DNA of 64,000 nucleotides from Pollenia angustigena (GCA_930367215.1 OV884060.1:181671253-181735252), one strand, 5' to 3'; numbered from the stretch's first letter, positions 22,971-33,656 are shown. Made by a program: numbers and translations. The notes: generated by a model from the letters alone, not told the origin.

Positions 22971-23875
22971 TACAGGGTGTTTTTTTACAGGTTTGTTTTT
23001 CGAATAGAGATAAAACTGGCATTTTGTGGTCAAATCTGGCAACTCTAATGTCATTTATGTTCAGTTTGGTTTGCCATTTCATCATGAACAGGTTGACAAA
23101 AGAACAACGCTTGCAAATCGTGCAAATTTATTTCGAAAATAACGGTTCAGTTCGCGAAGTTTACCGCAAGCTCCGTCCATTTTATGGTCGACATAATCGT
23201 CCATCAGAGCAATTAATTCGGTTAACCATGGATCGTTTTCGCACTACGTTTACTCTATGTAATAATACGCATCCGCAGAGACGTCGAACAGTGCGCACCG
23301 AAGAAACAATTGCCGCTGTAGAGCAAAGTGTTGAAGAGGACCCGAATGAATCAATTCGCCACCGTGCACAGCAATTGGAGGTTTGTCCATCAACTTTATG
23401 GAAGATTTTGCGCAAAGATCTTGGCTTGTGACCTTACAAGATCCAGCTTGTGCAAGAATTAAAGCCGCGAGACCATGCAATGCGTCGTGATTTTGGTGTA
23501 TGGGCCGAAAATGAGATTGATCTCGATGCTGATTTTCATCGCAAAATTTTGTTTAGTGATGAGGCTCATTTTTGGTTGAATGGCTACGTCAACAAGCAAA
23601 ATTGCCGCATTTGGAGTGAAGAGAATCCACATGAGACCCTTGAGACGCCATTACATCCACAAAAACTGACTGTTTGGTGTGCTCTATGGGCTGGTGGAGT
23701 CATTGGGCCATACTTCTTCCGAAATAATGCTGGAGAGGCAGTTACCGTTAATGGAGACCGGTATAGAGCCATGATAACCGACTATTTTGTTCCCGAATTG
23801 GATGGCATGAATGTGGATGAGTTGTGGTTCCAACAAGACGGCGCTACATGCCACACAGCGCACGCCACGAATCCC
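22971..23875 (+). mobile_element. Tc1/mariner-type element, 3' truncated
   Basis: The left end is near ACAGGGTGTTTTTTTACAGG at 22971, preceded by TA. A leader of about 110 bp precedes the transposase start. The element is cut within the transposase at about 23875 and joined to unrelated CCCGGGATT-rich sequence. A second, more damaged copy of the same family is at about 60895-61723. Confidence 0.75.
23084..23875 (+). pseudogene. Mariner-type transposase pseudogene, one stop, 3' truncated
   Basis: The frame opens at ATG 23084 (MNRLTKEQRLQIVQIYFEN), a helix-turn-helix N-terminus of the type found in many insect transposons (often annotated DUF4817). It is open to a single in-frame TGA at 23429-23431, then continues in the same frame. 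The first catalytic aspartate lies in ILFSDEAHFWLNGYVN, followed by TVWCALWAGGVIGPYFF; the second lies in WFQQDGATCHTA. The sequence ends there, so the third catalytic aspartate is missing. The upstream in-frame stretch from 23024 lacks family similarity, so I prefer the ATG at 23084. Inactive. Confidence 0.9.
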
Positions 23876-23962
23876 GTGAATCCCGGGATTAGAAATCTGA
23901 AATCCCGAGATTCGGTATTCGCCCAATTCCGAAAATCCCGGGATTTCCCGATTGGAAGCCCT
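23876..23962 (-). mobile_element. hAT-like terminal fragment rich in AATCCCGGGATT
   Basis: AATCCCGGGATT and close variants recur three to four times in 87 bp. The outer end, read on the minus strand, is TAGGGCTTCCAATCGGG. Such TAGGG ends with CCCGGG subterminal repeats suggest the end of a different hAT element. The other end is absent. Confidence 0.4.
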
Positions 23963-24270
23963 AATCAGCACCGAGGTTGCGCGATCGAATCCCGCCAGCG
24001 ACAGAAAAAAAAATTTAAAATAAAGTAAAATGAAATAAGAAAAAAAAAAAAATAATTAAAAAAAATAAAAAAAAAACTTCTTTTTCCCTTTATTGAAAGT
24101 ATTCATCCAATGAATAATATTCATAGATCTAATGTAATGTTTCATTAAATCCTTTTAATGAAACAGGTTTCATTGATCCAACGAAGCGCCGCATAGGTTC
24201 CTTCTTAATGTAATTTTTCATGGGATTAATGTCAAAATTCATTGGTATTGCGAAGAAAATTCTTTCAGTG

Positions 24271-24557
24271 CACACCTCTTTAACAATCCAAGTCAGGGCA
24301 AGCTGTCCGTGAAAACCTATGTTCGATTCCTTGGTCAGTCAAGAATGAAAAATTATCAATAACAATTTTAATTAATTTTCATGTTGTAAAATATCTTTCT
24401 TCAAAAAAATAATTAAATGAAAATTAAATTTGATGAACTTAAACCTGATTAAAAATATTAAAATTTGGATTCAAAAAATATTTAAGAATATAATTTTGAT
24501 ATATGAAGTCTGAAACTTTAAGCCATTTAAATATAAAGAGTCTTTATTAAAGACTGT
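24271..24557. repeat. Possible SINE-like B-box fragment, rest AT-rich
   Basis: GTCCGTGAAAACCTATGTTCGATTCC-type wording at about 24308-24333 holds a B-box-like TGTTCGATTCC. GTCCGTGAAAACCTGTACCC recurs near 59689. The remaining sequence to 24557 is AT-rich and unassigned. Confidence 0.3.
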
Positions 24558-25260
24558 GCCCGTGTTCTGTAACTCTCGCGTCGAAAAACTTTTCGATTGA
24601 AATGTGTGAAATGAGACAAACAGCTGTTTTTCTCACTAAACTATGTCTGTAACTATTTTTGGCGAGTACTAGCTGCCACATAAGGAAATTACTCGCTAGT
24701 TTACAGAAAAGGTGTGTGTCTGTAACATTTTTGTGAGAAAAGTTCCCGCTTTGAAACTGTCAAATAAACTCACGAATAAAAATGGGGCGAGAAAAAATTT
24801 TAACACTAAACAACAATTAAACCGCAACATACAAAGAATAATAAAAATAATATTTTGTTCTTGGCACATTTTTTTTATTGCTTAACTATTTTGCTTTTCA
24901 AATTTTTGTATACGAATGTTTTCAAAGCTCGTTTTCTAACAACTCACATTAAAGTCGCACTTTACATTATTTGGTAGAGCCGACGGTTGTATTTATGCCG
25001 CCGTCGTTGAAAAATTTTCAATGTCGGTAAATTTTTGTCGCCGTCAACGATATGTGTTACTGACGTTCTCAACGTCTGCAATGTCACTTCGGCTTCGAGT
25101 ACAATGTTATGACATTTATAAAGTAACGAGATAATCTCTTTTGATAGTTTTCGATATGCGTTACAGACACACTTTTTTCTCACTTTTCGAGAAACGGTGG
25201 AATATTTTGATTTACATCTTTTCGATGCGATAACTTCTCACTATAGTTATAGAACATGGC
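24558..25260. mobile_element. Inverted-repeat element with GCCCGTGTTCTGTAAC ends
   Basis: The left end GCCCGTGTTCTGTAACT faces a right end whose complement is GCCATGTTCTATAACT. A partial inverted copy of the right half (about 25070-25260) sits at 59696-59865. TTACAGACACACTTTTTTCT and its complement are shared landmarks. No duplication read at the edges. The frame at 24962-25183 is not family-like. Confidence 0.6.
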
Positions 25261-25430
25261 TACTTGTACTCTGTTCGACATTTCACGTGAAATGCTGTCA
25301 AAACGCATATGAAAAAAACTTGTGCGGAATATCTATGAAATAATGTTGGTAGAGTTGTACTCTGTTAATTTTGTAAAAAAGTTCCGAAATGTTTCTGGCA
25401 ACATTTTTTTATAACTGTGAAATAGTATAA
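25258..25430 (+). repeat. Inverted-repeat arm, partner at 30523-30680
   Basis: CATTTCACGTGAAATGCTGT, AAAACGCATATGAAAAAAAC and GAAATGTTTCTGGCAACATT are found inverted and slightly diverged at 30523-30680. ACTCTGTT recurs within the arm. The arms enclose about 5.1 kb. It could be two copies of one MITE family in opposite orientation. Confidence 0.65.
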
Positions 25431-25783
25431 GCTGCACTTATCTCGCGTGGAATTTTATGCAAAAGAAAAAAGTTATTTAAATAACACAACCGGTAACAGT
25501 TTTTCATCCATATTTTCTTTCTTTTTTATTTAATTTTTTATTAAAATAATAACTTTTAGTAAAATACGTATGGGATTTGTTTAAATACGCAAAACAATTA
25601 GGGGATTCATAAGGTGTGCTATCAAGTCGTATCGTCATAATATCCTAAATAATATTTTACAATTGCTTAAAAAAATAATAAAAATTTGAATGCTATGTTC
25701 ATTAATTCGTCATAACTTTACAGTAGAAATCTAAATTATAAGCGGTTGCCCACAGCAGTCTTATATATTTCTTGTGATTATTT
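25431..25783. other. AT-rich; holds a segment shared with 35028-35081
   Basis: GTGCTATCAAGTCGTATCGT then CATAATATCCTAAATAATAT at 25615-25660 is found inverted at 35030-35080. Otherwise AT-rich with no gene signal. Confidence 0.45.
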
Positions 25784-28249
25784 TGGCTCCACGAAAAGCC
25801 CCCCAATGAAATCACGCCCAAACGAGAAATGAAATATTCCCCAATTTTTTTTCATACATTTTTGGGTGTTATTTCATATGAAATAACTCCCAATTTTTTG
25901 GGCCGTTTTTCATTTTTTTTTGGGAATTATTTCATTCCTCATTTGGTTTTTTCAAATTATGAAATAATCTCCAATGAAATAACACCCAACAAATTTTAAA
26001 AATTCGGGGCTTCTTTCATAGCGTGTTTAATTTGGCTGTAGGAAAAATCGCCCAAAGAAAAATGGCCCAAAAAAATAAATGAAAAATCGCCCAAAAAAAT
26101 TCCATGTAAAATTGGGCCTGAATTCATATGAAAAGTGACCCAAAATTTTTGGGCTATTTTTCGTTATTATTGGGTGATTTTTCGGTCTTAAATTTGTATG
26201 AAAAATAGCCCATTTTTTCGGGCCATCTTTAATTTTTAAAATTTCTTCCAAATCTAACATACTATTTGTCTAAATCATTCATTATTACTATACGTCGAAT
26301 TCCTAAATGTTATTTATAAAAATAACGGGACATATTGAAAAAGGTGGCATGTCATAACGTCCAGTGTCATAGTGTCCGTGGACAAACTCGAAAGCATAGC
26401 CGGCCTTTGGCTGGGCGCAAGGATTTTCTTCTCTTTGATAAAACAAGTACCGGCTTCGCTAACTAAAGCTTCTATGCACAGCAGGCCTTCGGCCGGGGGC
26501 AAGGATTTTCTCCTCTATGGTATAACAAAAACCGGCTTCGCTAACTAAAGCTTCTCTGCATAACCGGCATTTGGCCGGGGTTAAGGATTTTCTCCTCTGG
26601 TATAACAAATACTGGCTTCGCTAAATAAAGCTTATCTGCGAAGTCGGCCTTCGTTCGGAAACAAGGCAGAATTAAGTAGTTTTACTTAGCGAAATCGGTA
26701 ACCAAATCATTGTCACCGACAACCATATTATGGTAAAATAAGTTTCGTTGGTTGTGACTATAATAAAACATGTTTTTCTCTGCGTGTATGTAGATCTTTT
26801 TTTGTATTTAACATCTGTAGTAATTATGGACCTTATGACATTTTTTAAAATGGCATAACGCAATTTGCAAAGTGTCTTAATGCCCACGGACGTTATGACA
26901 TTTTCAAAAGTGTCACAGTGTCCATGGACATTACGACACTGGACTTTATGACATGCCACTTTGCAAAAAGCTATATTCTGTTTTGAGTAATAGATAATAA
27001 CTATGCAGTGATTATTTAATATTTAACTATTGAAGAGTGCACAAAGTTTGGCGAAGGGCTCAAATAAGTATTACCGTCCATACTGCCGAACAGCTGTTGA
27101 AGATACAATGCAATTTTGTACATAAAACTTACATTTGTATGTTACTAAATTTATATGAACACTTTTTTGCAAATTGGGTAATTTTAAAAGTTTTTTTTTT
27201 GGTAAAAAAATTCGTTTTTTTTTGGGTCATTTTTCATTTTTATTTTGGGCCCTTTTTCGTTTCTTTTGGGCAAAATTTCATATTTAACTTTTTGGGCCAT
27301 TTTTCATGTTCTTTTGGGCGATTCTTCATTTGGGCGATTTTTCATTTTTTTTATTGGGCCATTTTTCTTTGGGCGATTTTTCCTACAGCCGTTTAATTTG
27401 GGTGTTATTTCATTTTTTATTCGGGGGTTATTTCATTTTTAAAGCTGTTGGTTTTTGGGGGTTATTTCATTTTATTTGGGGTTTATTTCATTTGCTTAGT
27501 TTGATCTTTTTCCTTTTTTTTTTGAGAATTCAAGTAACTGTTTTTTGGAATAACAGTGTCAACATATGAGTACAATCTGCCTTGCATGTTGAGTTGAGTT
27601 GTTGTAAAACATAAAATATTTTCAGTTGTGCAATGAAGTTCGAACGCTTTACATCATCTCGTGTTAATATTAAAAAAAAAATGGAATTCGAAATTGTTGG
27701 TGGAAGACGAAGAAATAGCAATTTGCTATATTCTTTAAGTAAAAAACAATTATATTTAAACAGTGGAGGTAGTTGTGTAAAGGCCAAACGTAAAATGCAA
27801 AAATAGAGCAGGGCTACAAGGATCTACGGGTGGGTAAAATAACTGCAGCAATATTTTTGAACCGAATATATCCTTATTATGAAGAAGACGCCTGCGGGCC
27901 TCCACACGATTAATTTCAACAATTTTGCGACTGCTGTTGGTCCATATTGACTTAATGAAATCCTTGGTGAAACTGACTCTTTTATGAATTTTGGGCATAA
28001 TTTCATTTTTGTTGCTGATGAAGTTTATTTCATTGGAGGTTATTTCATTTTCATCAATGGGTGTTATTTCATATGAAATAACTTCCAAATATTGGGGGTT
28101 GTTTCGTTTTCGTTTTGGGGCTTATTTCATTTATTTTTCGATGTTATTTCATTCACTGCTTTTGGGTGTTATTTCCTATTTTTTGGGGTTTATTTCATTG
28201 GGGGCTATTTTCTGGGCGTTATTTAATTGGGGGGCTTTTCGTGGAGCCA
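25784..28249. mobile_element. Foldback-like element full of TTATTTCAT units
   Basis: The ends are TGGCTCCACGAAAAGCCCCC and its exact complement at the right, flanked by TTATTT on both sides (25778-25783, 28250-28255). Behind each end lie dozens of short units such as GGGTGTTATTTCATATGAAATAAC and, further in, GGGCGATTTTTCATTT, inverted between halves. The original body is at about 25784-26230 and 27180-28249; the middle holds other sequence, including the 26340-26962 element. The many overlapping frames (27037-28257) come from this simple repetition. Family unknown; foldback-type is inference from the structure. Confidence 0.75.
26340..26962. mobile_element. Inverted-repeat element with GC-richer tandem core
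   Basis: The left end AAAGGTGGCATGTCATAA pairs with a right end whose complement is AAAGTGGCATGTCATAA; GTCCAGTGTCATAGTGTCC and its complement lie just inside. At 26394-26660 three direct units of about 85-90 bp repeat CAAGGATTTTCTCCTCT and ACCGGCTTCGCTAACTAAAG. It sits between the two halves of the foldback-like element. Related CGAAGCC wording is at 12350-12450. Confidence 0.65.
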
Positions 28250-28302
28250 TTATTTAAAGACATATGCCTCATACATACAACTTTATGACTACCTTGTGAA
28301 TA

Positions 28303-28442
28303 ACCCAAATGTCGCATACTTTGAGGGGGAAAAACGTAAAATTGTGGAACTTCGCAAGAGAGGTAACATTGATACATGCCAAAATTTTCGTGTGAAATAA
28401 TCAATGTTGCTCAACATTTTTCATAAATTTGTACAGAGTACT
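28303..28442 (+). repeat. Inverted-repeat arm, partner at 29765-29900
   Basis: ATGTCGCATACTTTGAG, CCAAAATTTTCGTGTGAAAT and AATGTTGCTCAACATTTTTC occur inverted at 29765-29900. The outer words (GTCGCATACTT / AAGTATGCGAC) could be the ends of one element of about 1.6 kb. No clean duplication seen. Confidence 0.6.
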
Positions 28443-28997
28443 AGTCTGAAGGCATTAATATTCCGGTACACATACAATTTTGTCAAATCTAAGCTTAATG
28501 CAAATTACCCTCGCAATTGTTCTTAAAAGATATAAACAAATCGGGAATTATAATTCGACTATTGCTTATAAATAAATATTTATTATCATATTAACCCCTT
28601 TCGTAAATAAAAAATCAACAGTTTTTTCGCTCGTTAGTTTGCTTTTATTCCAAAATTTTTTTTAGTGAAAAAGCAAAAAATTTCGCGAGAAATTTTATTA
28701 TCGGTAGGGATGATTTTTTCCTTAAGAAAAAAGAGAGATAAACATCGGTAATTCCAAGCCTAGGCGAGTCAAAACTTATAAAGACGAACAATACTATACA
28801 ATACTTACTTTATTTTGAGGCGGTAACCGAAAACTTTATACAATTCCTCACGGTGAAAATTGCAATTCTTCCGCCGACTTTTATACATTTTGAATTAATT
28901 TAAGTTTTTAGTATGTATTATAGTGTAAAAGGGCCTTAAACAATACTAAGGTTTTAGTTTTTTTCCGATTGTTAGCAATTCATTACATCTTATGTAT
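28443..28997. other. AT-rich stretch between repeat arm and nested element
   Basis: Contains CTCGCAATTGTTCTTAAAAG shared with 18006-18026. No coding signal. Confidence 0.45.
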
Positions 28998-29721
28998 ATG
29001 GGTAATTCCAAAGTGTTAAACGTGACAGTCGTACGCATCAAAAATGCAATTACATTTTAAGCAAAAAATATTTGTACGTTTTCTTAACCCTTAAATAATA
29101 GCATTAAGAAAGCACTCTTATCTATGCTAAAGTCTATGGAGGGCGCGATTCTAGGTCAATGATAATGGCAAAGGAAGTAGCGGTTCGAACGTGAAAAAAA
29201 CAGAAGTAGTTTTTTTGGCCATGTATAAAAATGCGTAGTTCGCGAAACCTGGCACAATTTTTTAGTCCAACTACTTTCAGAATTTTACGTAGCAATGTAA
29301 CATTAAAATGTCTTTGGTTTGATTCCAAAATCTTCTGTCTTTTCTTTTTTTAAGCCAAAATCTGGGTCGATACTGACATTTCGAACGTGAAATTTTTTCC
29401 GTAACAATTGAACTTTAAATTTTTCGTTAATCCGAATAACATATTTCTCTTTGAACTCTTCCTTAGATTATAGAGCATGGAAGAAAATTTTTTTGGAATA
29501 ATTTTTATCAAATATCACCTCTTTTTAGGAAGATAATATTAAAGAAAATATACAATAAAACATTCTCACAACTTAGAAATTACGTAAGTGAACAAATTTA
29601 TGATTAAAATTATAAAATAAGTAAAATCTAAATATTTCTCTATAACAATATCGTAAAATAATCAGCTTTTAATAACTTTTAAATTTTCGGTCACGGTGGA
29701 CCTTTTGACGGAAATGCCCAT
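28998..29721. mobile_element. ATGGGTAATTCC inverted-end element, copy 1
   Basis: Ends ATGGGTAATTCC and (complement of right) ATGGGCATTTCC, with AT on both sides. A second copy in the same orientation lies at 45843-46448 and lacks part of the middle. Shared landmarks are GTGACAGTCGTACGCATCAA near 29020 and CGGTCACGGTGGACC near 29690. The minus frame at 29134-29328 has a counterpart in copy 2 but no known family. Confidence 0.7.
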
Positions 29722-29764
29722 ATATATTTTTCCATCTAATTCTTTACGCGAATAAAGCCAAGTA

Positions 29765-29900
29765 CTCTGTTCAAATGTGCGAAAAATGTTGAGCAACATT
29801 AATTATTTCACACGAAAATTTTGACAAGTATCAATGTTAATCATGCGAGTTTGTACAATTTGACGTTTTTATTCCTTCGAAGTATGCGACATTGTTTTGC
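29765..29900 (-). repeat. Inverted-repeat arm, partner at 28303-28442
   Basis: See the partner arm. Here the order is ACTCTGTTCAAATGTGC, AAAATGTTGAGCAACATT, CACACGAAAATTTTGACAAG, then AAGTATGCGACATTG. Confidence 0.6.
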
Positions 29901-30299
29901 GTATGTAAACAAACCCCACATGTATTTTACTAAAAATATTTTTTTTTCATAAAAAATTTAATTAAAAAGAAAGTAAATAACCACGATACTGATTATTGTT
30001 AAAGCTAAGACACGAGATCTATGTGTACATTTGTCCTTCAAGTTGTGCTGAAAAAGGTCAACAGAAAAAAGAAAGACAAAAAATTAAAAAACTAAAAATG
30101 TACTTTGGACTTCAGAAGAATTCTTGACAAAAGTACGAGAAAACAGAAGTAAGGAAAAAACATGTAAAATTGATAATCATTAAGGAAAGCAAATTTCGAT
30201 CTACCAAAGGTTACAATTTGGTTTAAGGATTGATGTTTGACTATTGACGTCAGCAGTCGTCGATGGCTGCGAGTGTGAGACGGCAAATCCATCTGAGGA
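29901..30299. other. AT-rich stretch without a recognisable gene
   Basis: The minus frame at 30092-30292 is F/L/S-rich and unassigned. No element boundaries noticed. Confidence 0.4.
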
Positions 30300-30510
30300 G
30301 ATCAAGTGGTTGCGATCGAAACATGTCAGGGTAACCTGCCGGCCAGGATTCGAGCCCCGGCCACGGCCAAGAATGAAATTTGTATGGCATTGTTAAATCT
30401 AGCAATGCACGTTACAGTATTGTATTCGTAGCCAAAAATCGTTAAATCAACTTTGTAGATTTTTAGCGATAGAGATTTAGGTTAAGCGAATTACAGAATA
30501 CGGCCACAGG
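30300..30510. repeat. tRNA-like B-box fragment joined to partial 16708-family MITE
   Basis: GCCAGGATTCGAGCCCCGGCC at about 30341-30361 holds a B-box-like GGATTCGAGCC, suggesting a fragment of a tRNA-derived SINE. From 30390 the sequence is the inverted, diverged left half of the MITE at 16708-16949, ending GCGAATTACAGAATACGG. Confidence 0.5.
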
Positions 30511-30522
30511 TAACATTATTTC

Positions 30523-30680
30523 GCAGTTGTAAAAAAATGTTGCCAGAAACATTTCAGAACTTTTTTACAAAATGAACAGAGTAAAACTCTATCAACATTT
30601 TTTCATAGCACAAGTTTTTTTCATATGCGTTTTGACAGCATTTCACGTGAAATGTTGAACAGAGGAGTACCAGGCTTAAC
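30523..30680 (-). repeat. Inverted-repeat arm, partner at 25258-25430
   Basis: Contains AATGTTGCCAGAAACATTTC, CATATGCGTTTTGACAGCAT and TTCACGTGAAATGTTGAACA in the order expected for the inverted partner. Confidence 0.65.
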
Positions 30681-30711
30681 AGAAAAATGTTATCGAAAAA
30701 GACGGAGGAAT

Positions 30712-30960
30712 AGGGTCTTTCACAGTGGTGCACTTGTGCGGAAAGCTATCTGTCTGTAATCCACTTGATGACAAAAACCGATTTCTTTGTTCTTAATCTC
30801 AAGCAGTTCACTACTTCCGGCTTACACCAAAAACATACTGGTAATGTGGTCTGACTGTTGCTAAAATAAGGAGGCGAACAGTTGAGTAGCCTTTTGCCGT
30901 TTTATGGTTAGCCTACTTAGAGGCTGTTGGTAGCCCCAAACTACGATCGCTTTGTCTTAA
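30712..30960 (-). repeat. Dispersed repeat, homologous to 5390-5712
   Basis: Inverted, diverged match: GCCTACTTAGAGGCTGTTGG with TAGCCCCAAACTACGATCG corresponds to the segment at 5430-5475, and AAGCAGTTCACTACTTCCGG corresponds to 5650-5670. Confidence 0.4.
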
Positions 30961-31871
30961 AAACTTTTTATTGCTGAAACCACAACCAATATCGATATGT
31001 GGCCCTTTGCTCCTCTTAGGAACCACAGGATATAAAAAGGCGTTTTTAAATTTAATTGAATTAAACCACTTTGCTTTTTAATTTTTTCAGTTTTTAAAAG
31101 TTTTTGAATGAATTTCTTTTTTCATTTTTCCAACAGCAGATAAAACTGTTTGTTTATACCAAAGAATATTCTTAAATTAAACCAAATGTCCTTTAGGCAT
31201 ACATGCGTATTTTTTTCCATGTTCTTTGTTATTTAAAGTCAACAAAAAAAAAAAAACTAACAAAAAATCAATATGGATTCTAGGGAATGGCGGCATAAGT
31301 ATGTCTTTAGGGTTTAAAGTCAAACTACAAAAAAAAAAAAAATTAAAAATATAAAACTTTTATATCTCCCCATTGTAGCCAGCCTAGAGAATTAAATATT
31401 CCACATAGCGAAATGGGGAAAAAGTCCATTATTAAATAAAAAAATTAACACACACACACACAAAATTATTGTGAGCTACAAAAGTTTCACTTTGAATTAT
31501 CCATGTAAACGTCTCATATTACAAGGACATTTCTTTAATAGGTTTTTTTTCTACCATTTACTTTTTGTTAAAACATTTGGAGATGTTAACGATGTTTCAA
31601 ATGTAAGTTTAAACAAAAACAAAAATTAAAAAAAAAAGGAAAATATGATGTCAGTTTGTGGAGATAAAATGAATGCGAATTATTGTCGAAACAACTTGGC
31701 AAGGTCGGTTCTTACTTTGAAGTGGGGTTAACATTTCTGCAGGGGACTCCAGCTTTCTACTTAATATTTATTTAAACTTATTATTTAATTTTGTTTTTAA
31801 TTCTTTGAGTCAAATTTCAATTGAAATTTTTTTTTGTAATAGTCCCATTCCTCCAATATTTCATATTATTT
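30961..31871. other. AT-rich stretch; (AC)n run
   Basis: A short ACACACAC run is at about 31449-31463. The rest is AT-rich with poly-A tracts. Nothing else seen. Confidence 0.5.
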
Positions 31872-32056
31872 CTACAATAACCTATAAGCACTTTATCCAT
31901 TAGGTTTGATTCCCTGAGATCGAAAGGCTTGGACACAATGGCCATATCCCTCACACAGCACTTTCATGAGAATTTCACTCTTAGTAAAATTTTCAAAAAT
32001 ATATAAAAATTTTCACAAATACAATTTGTGGATAAAGTGCTTATAGGTTATTGTAG
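31872..32056. mobile_element. MITE with 27-bp perfect inverted ends
   Basis: The first 27 bases, beginning CTACAATAACCTATAAGCAC and ending TTTATCC, are exactly complementary to the last 27. It is 185 bp in total. The interior TTGATTCCCTGAGATCGAAA with CCCTCACACAGCACTTTCAT is repeated just downstream at 32085-32142 plus 32967-32990. The target duplication is not clear. Confidence 0.65.
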
Positions 32057-32084
32057 CCCTGTCCATAGTCTTCATTTTCCATTA

Positions 32085-32992
32085 GGTTTGATTGCCTGAG
32101 ATCGAAGGGTTTTGAAACAGTGGCCATATCCCTCACACAGCACACACAGAAAAAAATCAATGTAAATTCGTTCAAAACAAGGTTGATTTTAAATTTTTCA
32201 GTTGTGATTTTGCTTCATTGTTGTTTCATGTTAATTTAACATGATTATACAATAACTTGCCAACAACATTTTTTTCTTTTAAAATAACTATAATTCATGT
32301 TAATTTAACATTGCAGTAAAGTTAGAGCAAAATGTCATTTATATTGAAATAACAATCCAAATCATGTTGAATGAAAGTTATTTAAAGTTGAAACAACGTG
32401 AATTTCATGTAGAATCAAATTGGTTGGAGTGTGAAGACAACATATGCAGTGTGAAGACAACATATGCATTTATTTAAGAATAATTCAAAACACTTACCCC
32501 TGTAACACATGTTTCACTTATTGTGTATCTCCTTTGTTAACAGAAGCATCAGCAGAATGGCCCGATATGGTTTTGGTCATCATTCTACTTTGAAAACTTT
32601 ATGTACTATTTAACTAAATAATTTTAATTAAAAGAATACGGGAATTATCTTCTTTTTATAACATATTTTAAACATGAAAATAAAAAAAAATTTTCATACT
32701 TAAGTGTGTATGCATGTTAATTTAACAAGATAAACTTTTGATTTTAATATAAAACAGGTTTTCATGGATTCAATATTGAACAATGTTATTTTAACGGTGA
32801 ATAATATTAAATAAACGTGATTTAAGGTTATTTTAATATTTTTCATTTAACATTAATATGAAATAATAATCAATTTAAATAAAGGGCATACTTTTGCAGA
32901 AATTTACCATGATTCTCAATCAACATTTCGCCATGTTATTTTAACATTGGTATTTTTTTCTGTGTGCACTTTCATGAGAATTTCACTCTACT
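32085..32992 (+). repeat. Second copy of the 31897-31983 segment, interrupted
   Basis: AGGTTTGATTGCCTGAGATC through CCCTCACACAGCA is followed 0.8 kb later by CACTTTCATGAGAATTTCAC. In the nearby uninterrupted copy these are adjacent, which gives the empty site for the inserted element at 32143-32966. Confidence 0.75.
32143..32966. mobile_element. CACACAGAAAAAAAT-ended element, palindrome-rich
   Basis: CACACAGAAAAAAAT is at the left and its exact complement at the right, flanked by CA. Because of overlap with the target word the duplication could also be read as GCAC. The interior repeats ATGTTAATTTAACATG-type palindromes at about 32228, 32298 and 32714, and half-forms ATGTTATTTTAAC near 32782 and 32932. 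It is 824 bp without coding signal. The ends group it with the CACAGAAA elements. Confidence 0.75.
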
Positions 32993-33656
32993 AATTAGTT
33001 TTAAATATTAAATAAAAATGATTAATTTTTCACAAAAACTGTAAAATTTCGTATAAATAGTCGTATTTTCTTTATAATACGCATACGATATTTTTTTTTT
33101 AAATATTTTTTATCGCATGCTATATTTCTTAAAAACGAATTTAACTTTTCATATTTATCTTCACACACGTATCACTAAGCAAAAACATTATCTATAAATG
33201 CCAAATATGTAACAGTGTTTTTGAAGTGCCGCGTTTAAATAAAACATTTGTAATAGAAAATAAAAAAATAGGAAGAAAAAAACTTTGCATAAGCAAATCC
33301 AATTTACCTCAAGTAGTCTTGAAAAAAATAATAAATCCAACCTTGCAGCCATCAAGTAAAGCTATTTATTAAAATGTTTAGTTTAAATTTGTTAAACAAA
33401 TTATTTGGTGGAATTTCTTTTGTTTTAAATGTTTATATTGGAAAAGCAAAAAATTGCTTGTGTGGACCTAAAATTGTTAATTAGGCTCAATTTAGCAGAG
33501 ATTTAACTTTTAATTTAAAGGTTAAAGTTTAAAGAAGTTTTCTTTTCTAAAAAATAATAATTGTGTAATATATTTTACACGCGCCCTTACAAAGTGTTAC
33601 ATTTTTCTAAATTACAACGGAACAAAATAATAGCTACGTTTTACACTTAACACTAA
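32993..33656. other. AT-rich stretch without a recognisable gene
   Basis: AT-rich, no feature assigned. Confidence 0.5.

Larger units (their letters stand above)
22657..24015 (+). mobile_element. tRNA-derived SINE split by later insertions
   Basis: AGTGCCCCGGTAGACTAGCT at 22657-22676 is the SINE head with its A-box-like segment. The tail resumes at about 23963 with ATCAGCACCGAGGTTGCGCG, then a B-box-like GATCGAATCCCGCC and a run of A. In the intact copy at 56117 these parts are about 15-20 bases apart. The roughly 1.28 kb between them are other elements, and about 7 bp of SINE appear lost. Confidence 0.65.
19830..24270. mobile_element. Composite: inverted-repeat element filled by later insertions
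   Basis: The outer ends are CACTGAAAGAAAAATGC on the left and CACTGAAAGAATTTTC as the complement of the right. Inside both ends the sequence is full of ATTTCATTGGAT / CCAATGAAT words, also seen at 60400-60577. The original element would be near 1 kb. It now contains a hAT element (19916-22173), a SINE (22657-24015), a hAT fragment and a mariner pseudogene. No clean outer duplication was seen; CA lies on both sides. Confidence 0.55.

Noticed and set aside
22681..23007. 108-codon frame upstream of the mariner transposase as an N-terminal domain
   Set aside because: It lies mostly in a truncated hAT copy and ends before the transposase ATG at 23084.
27037..28257. Overlapping phenylalanine/tryptophan-rich frames as proteins
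   Set aside because: They are translations of GGG..TTTTTCATTT simple units inside the foldback-like element.
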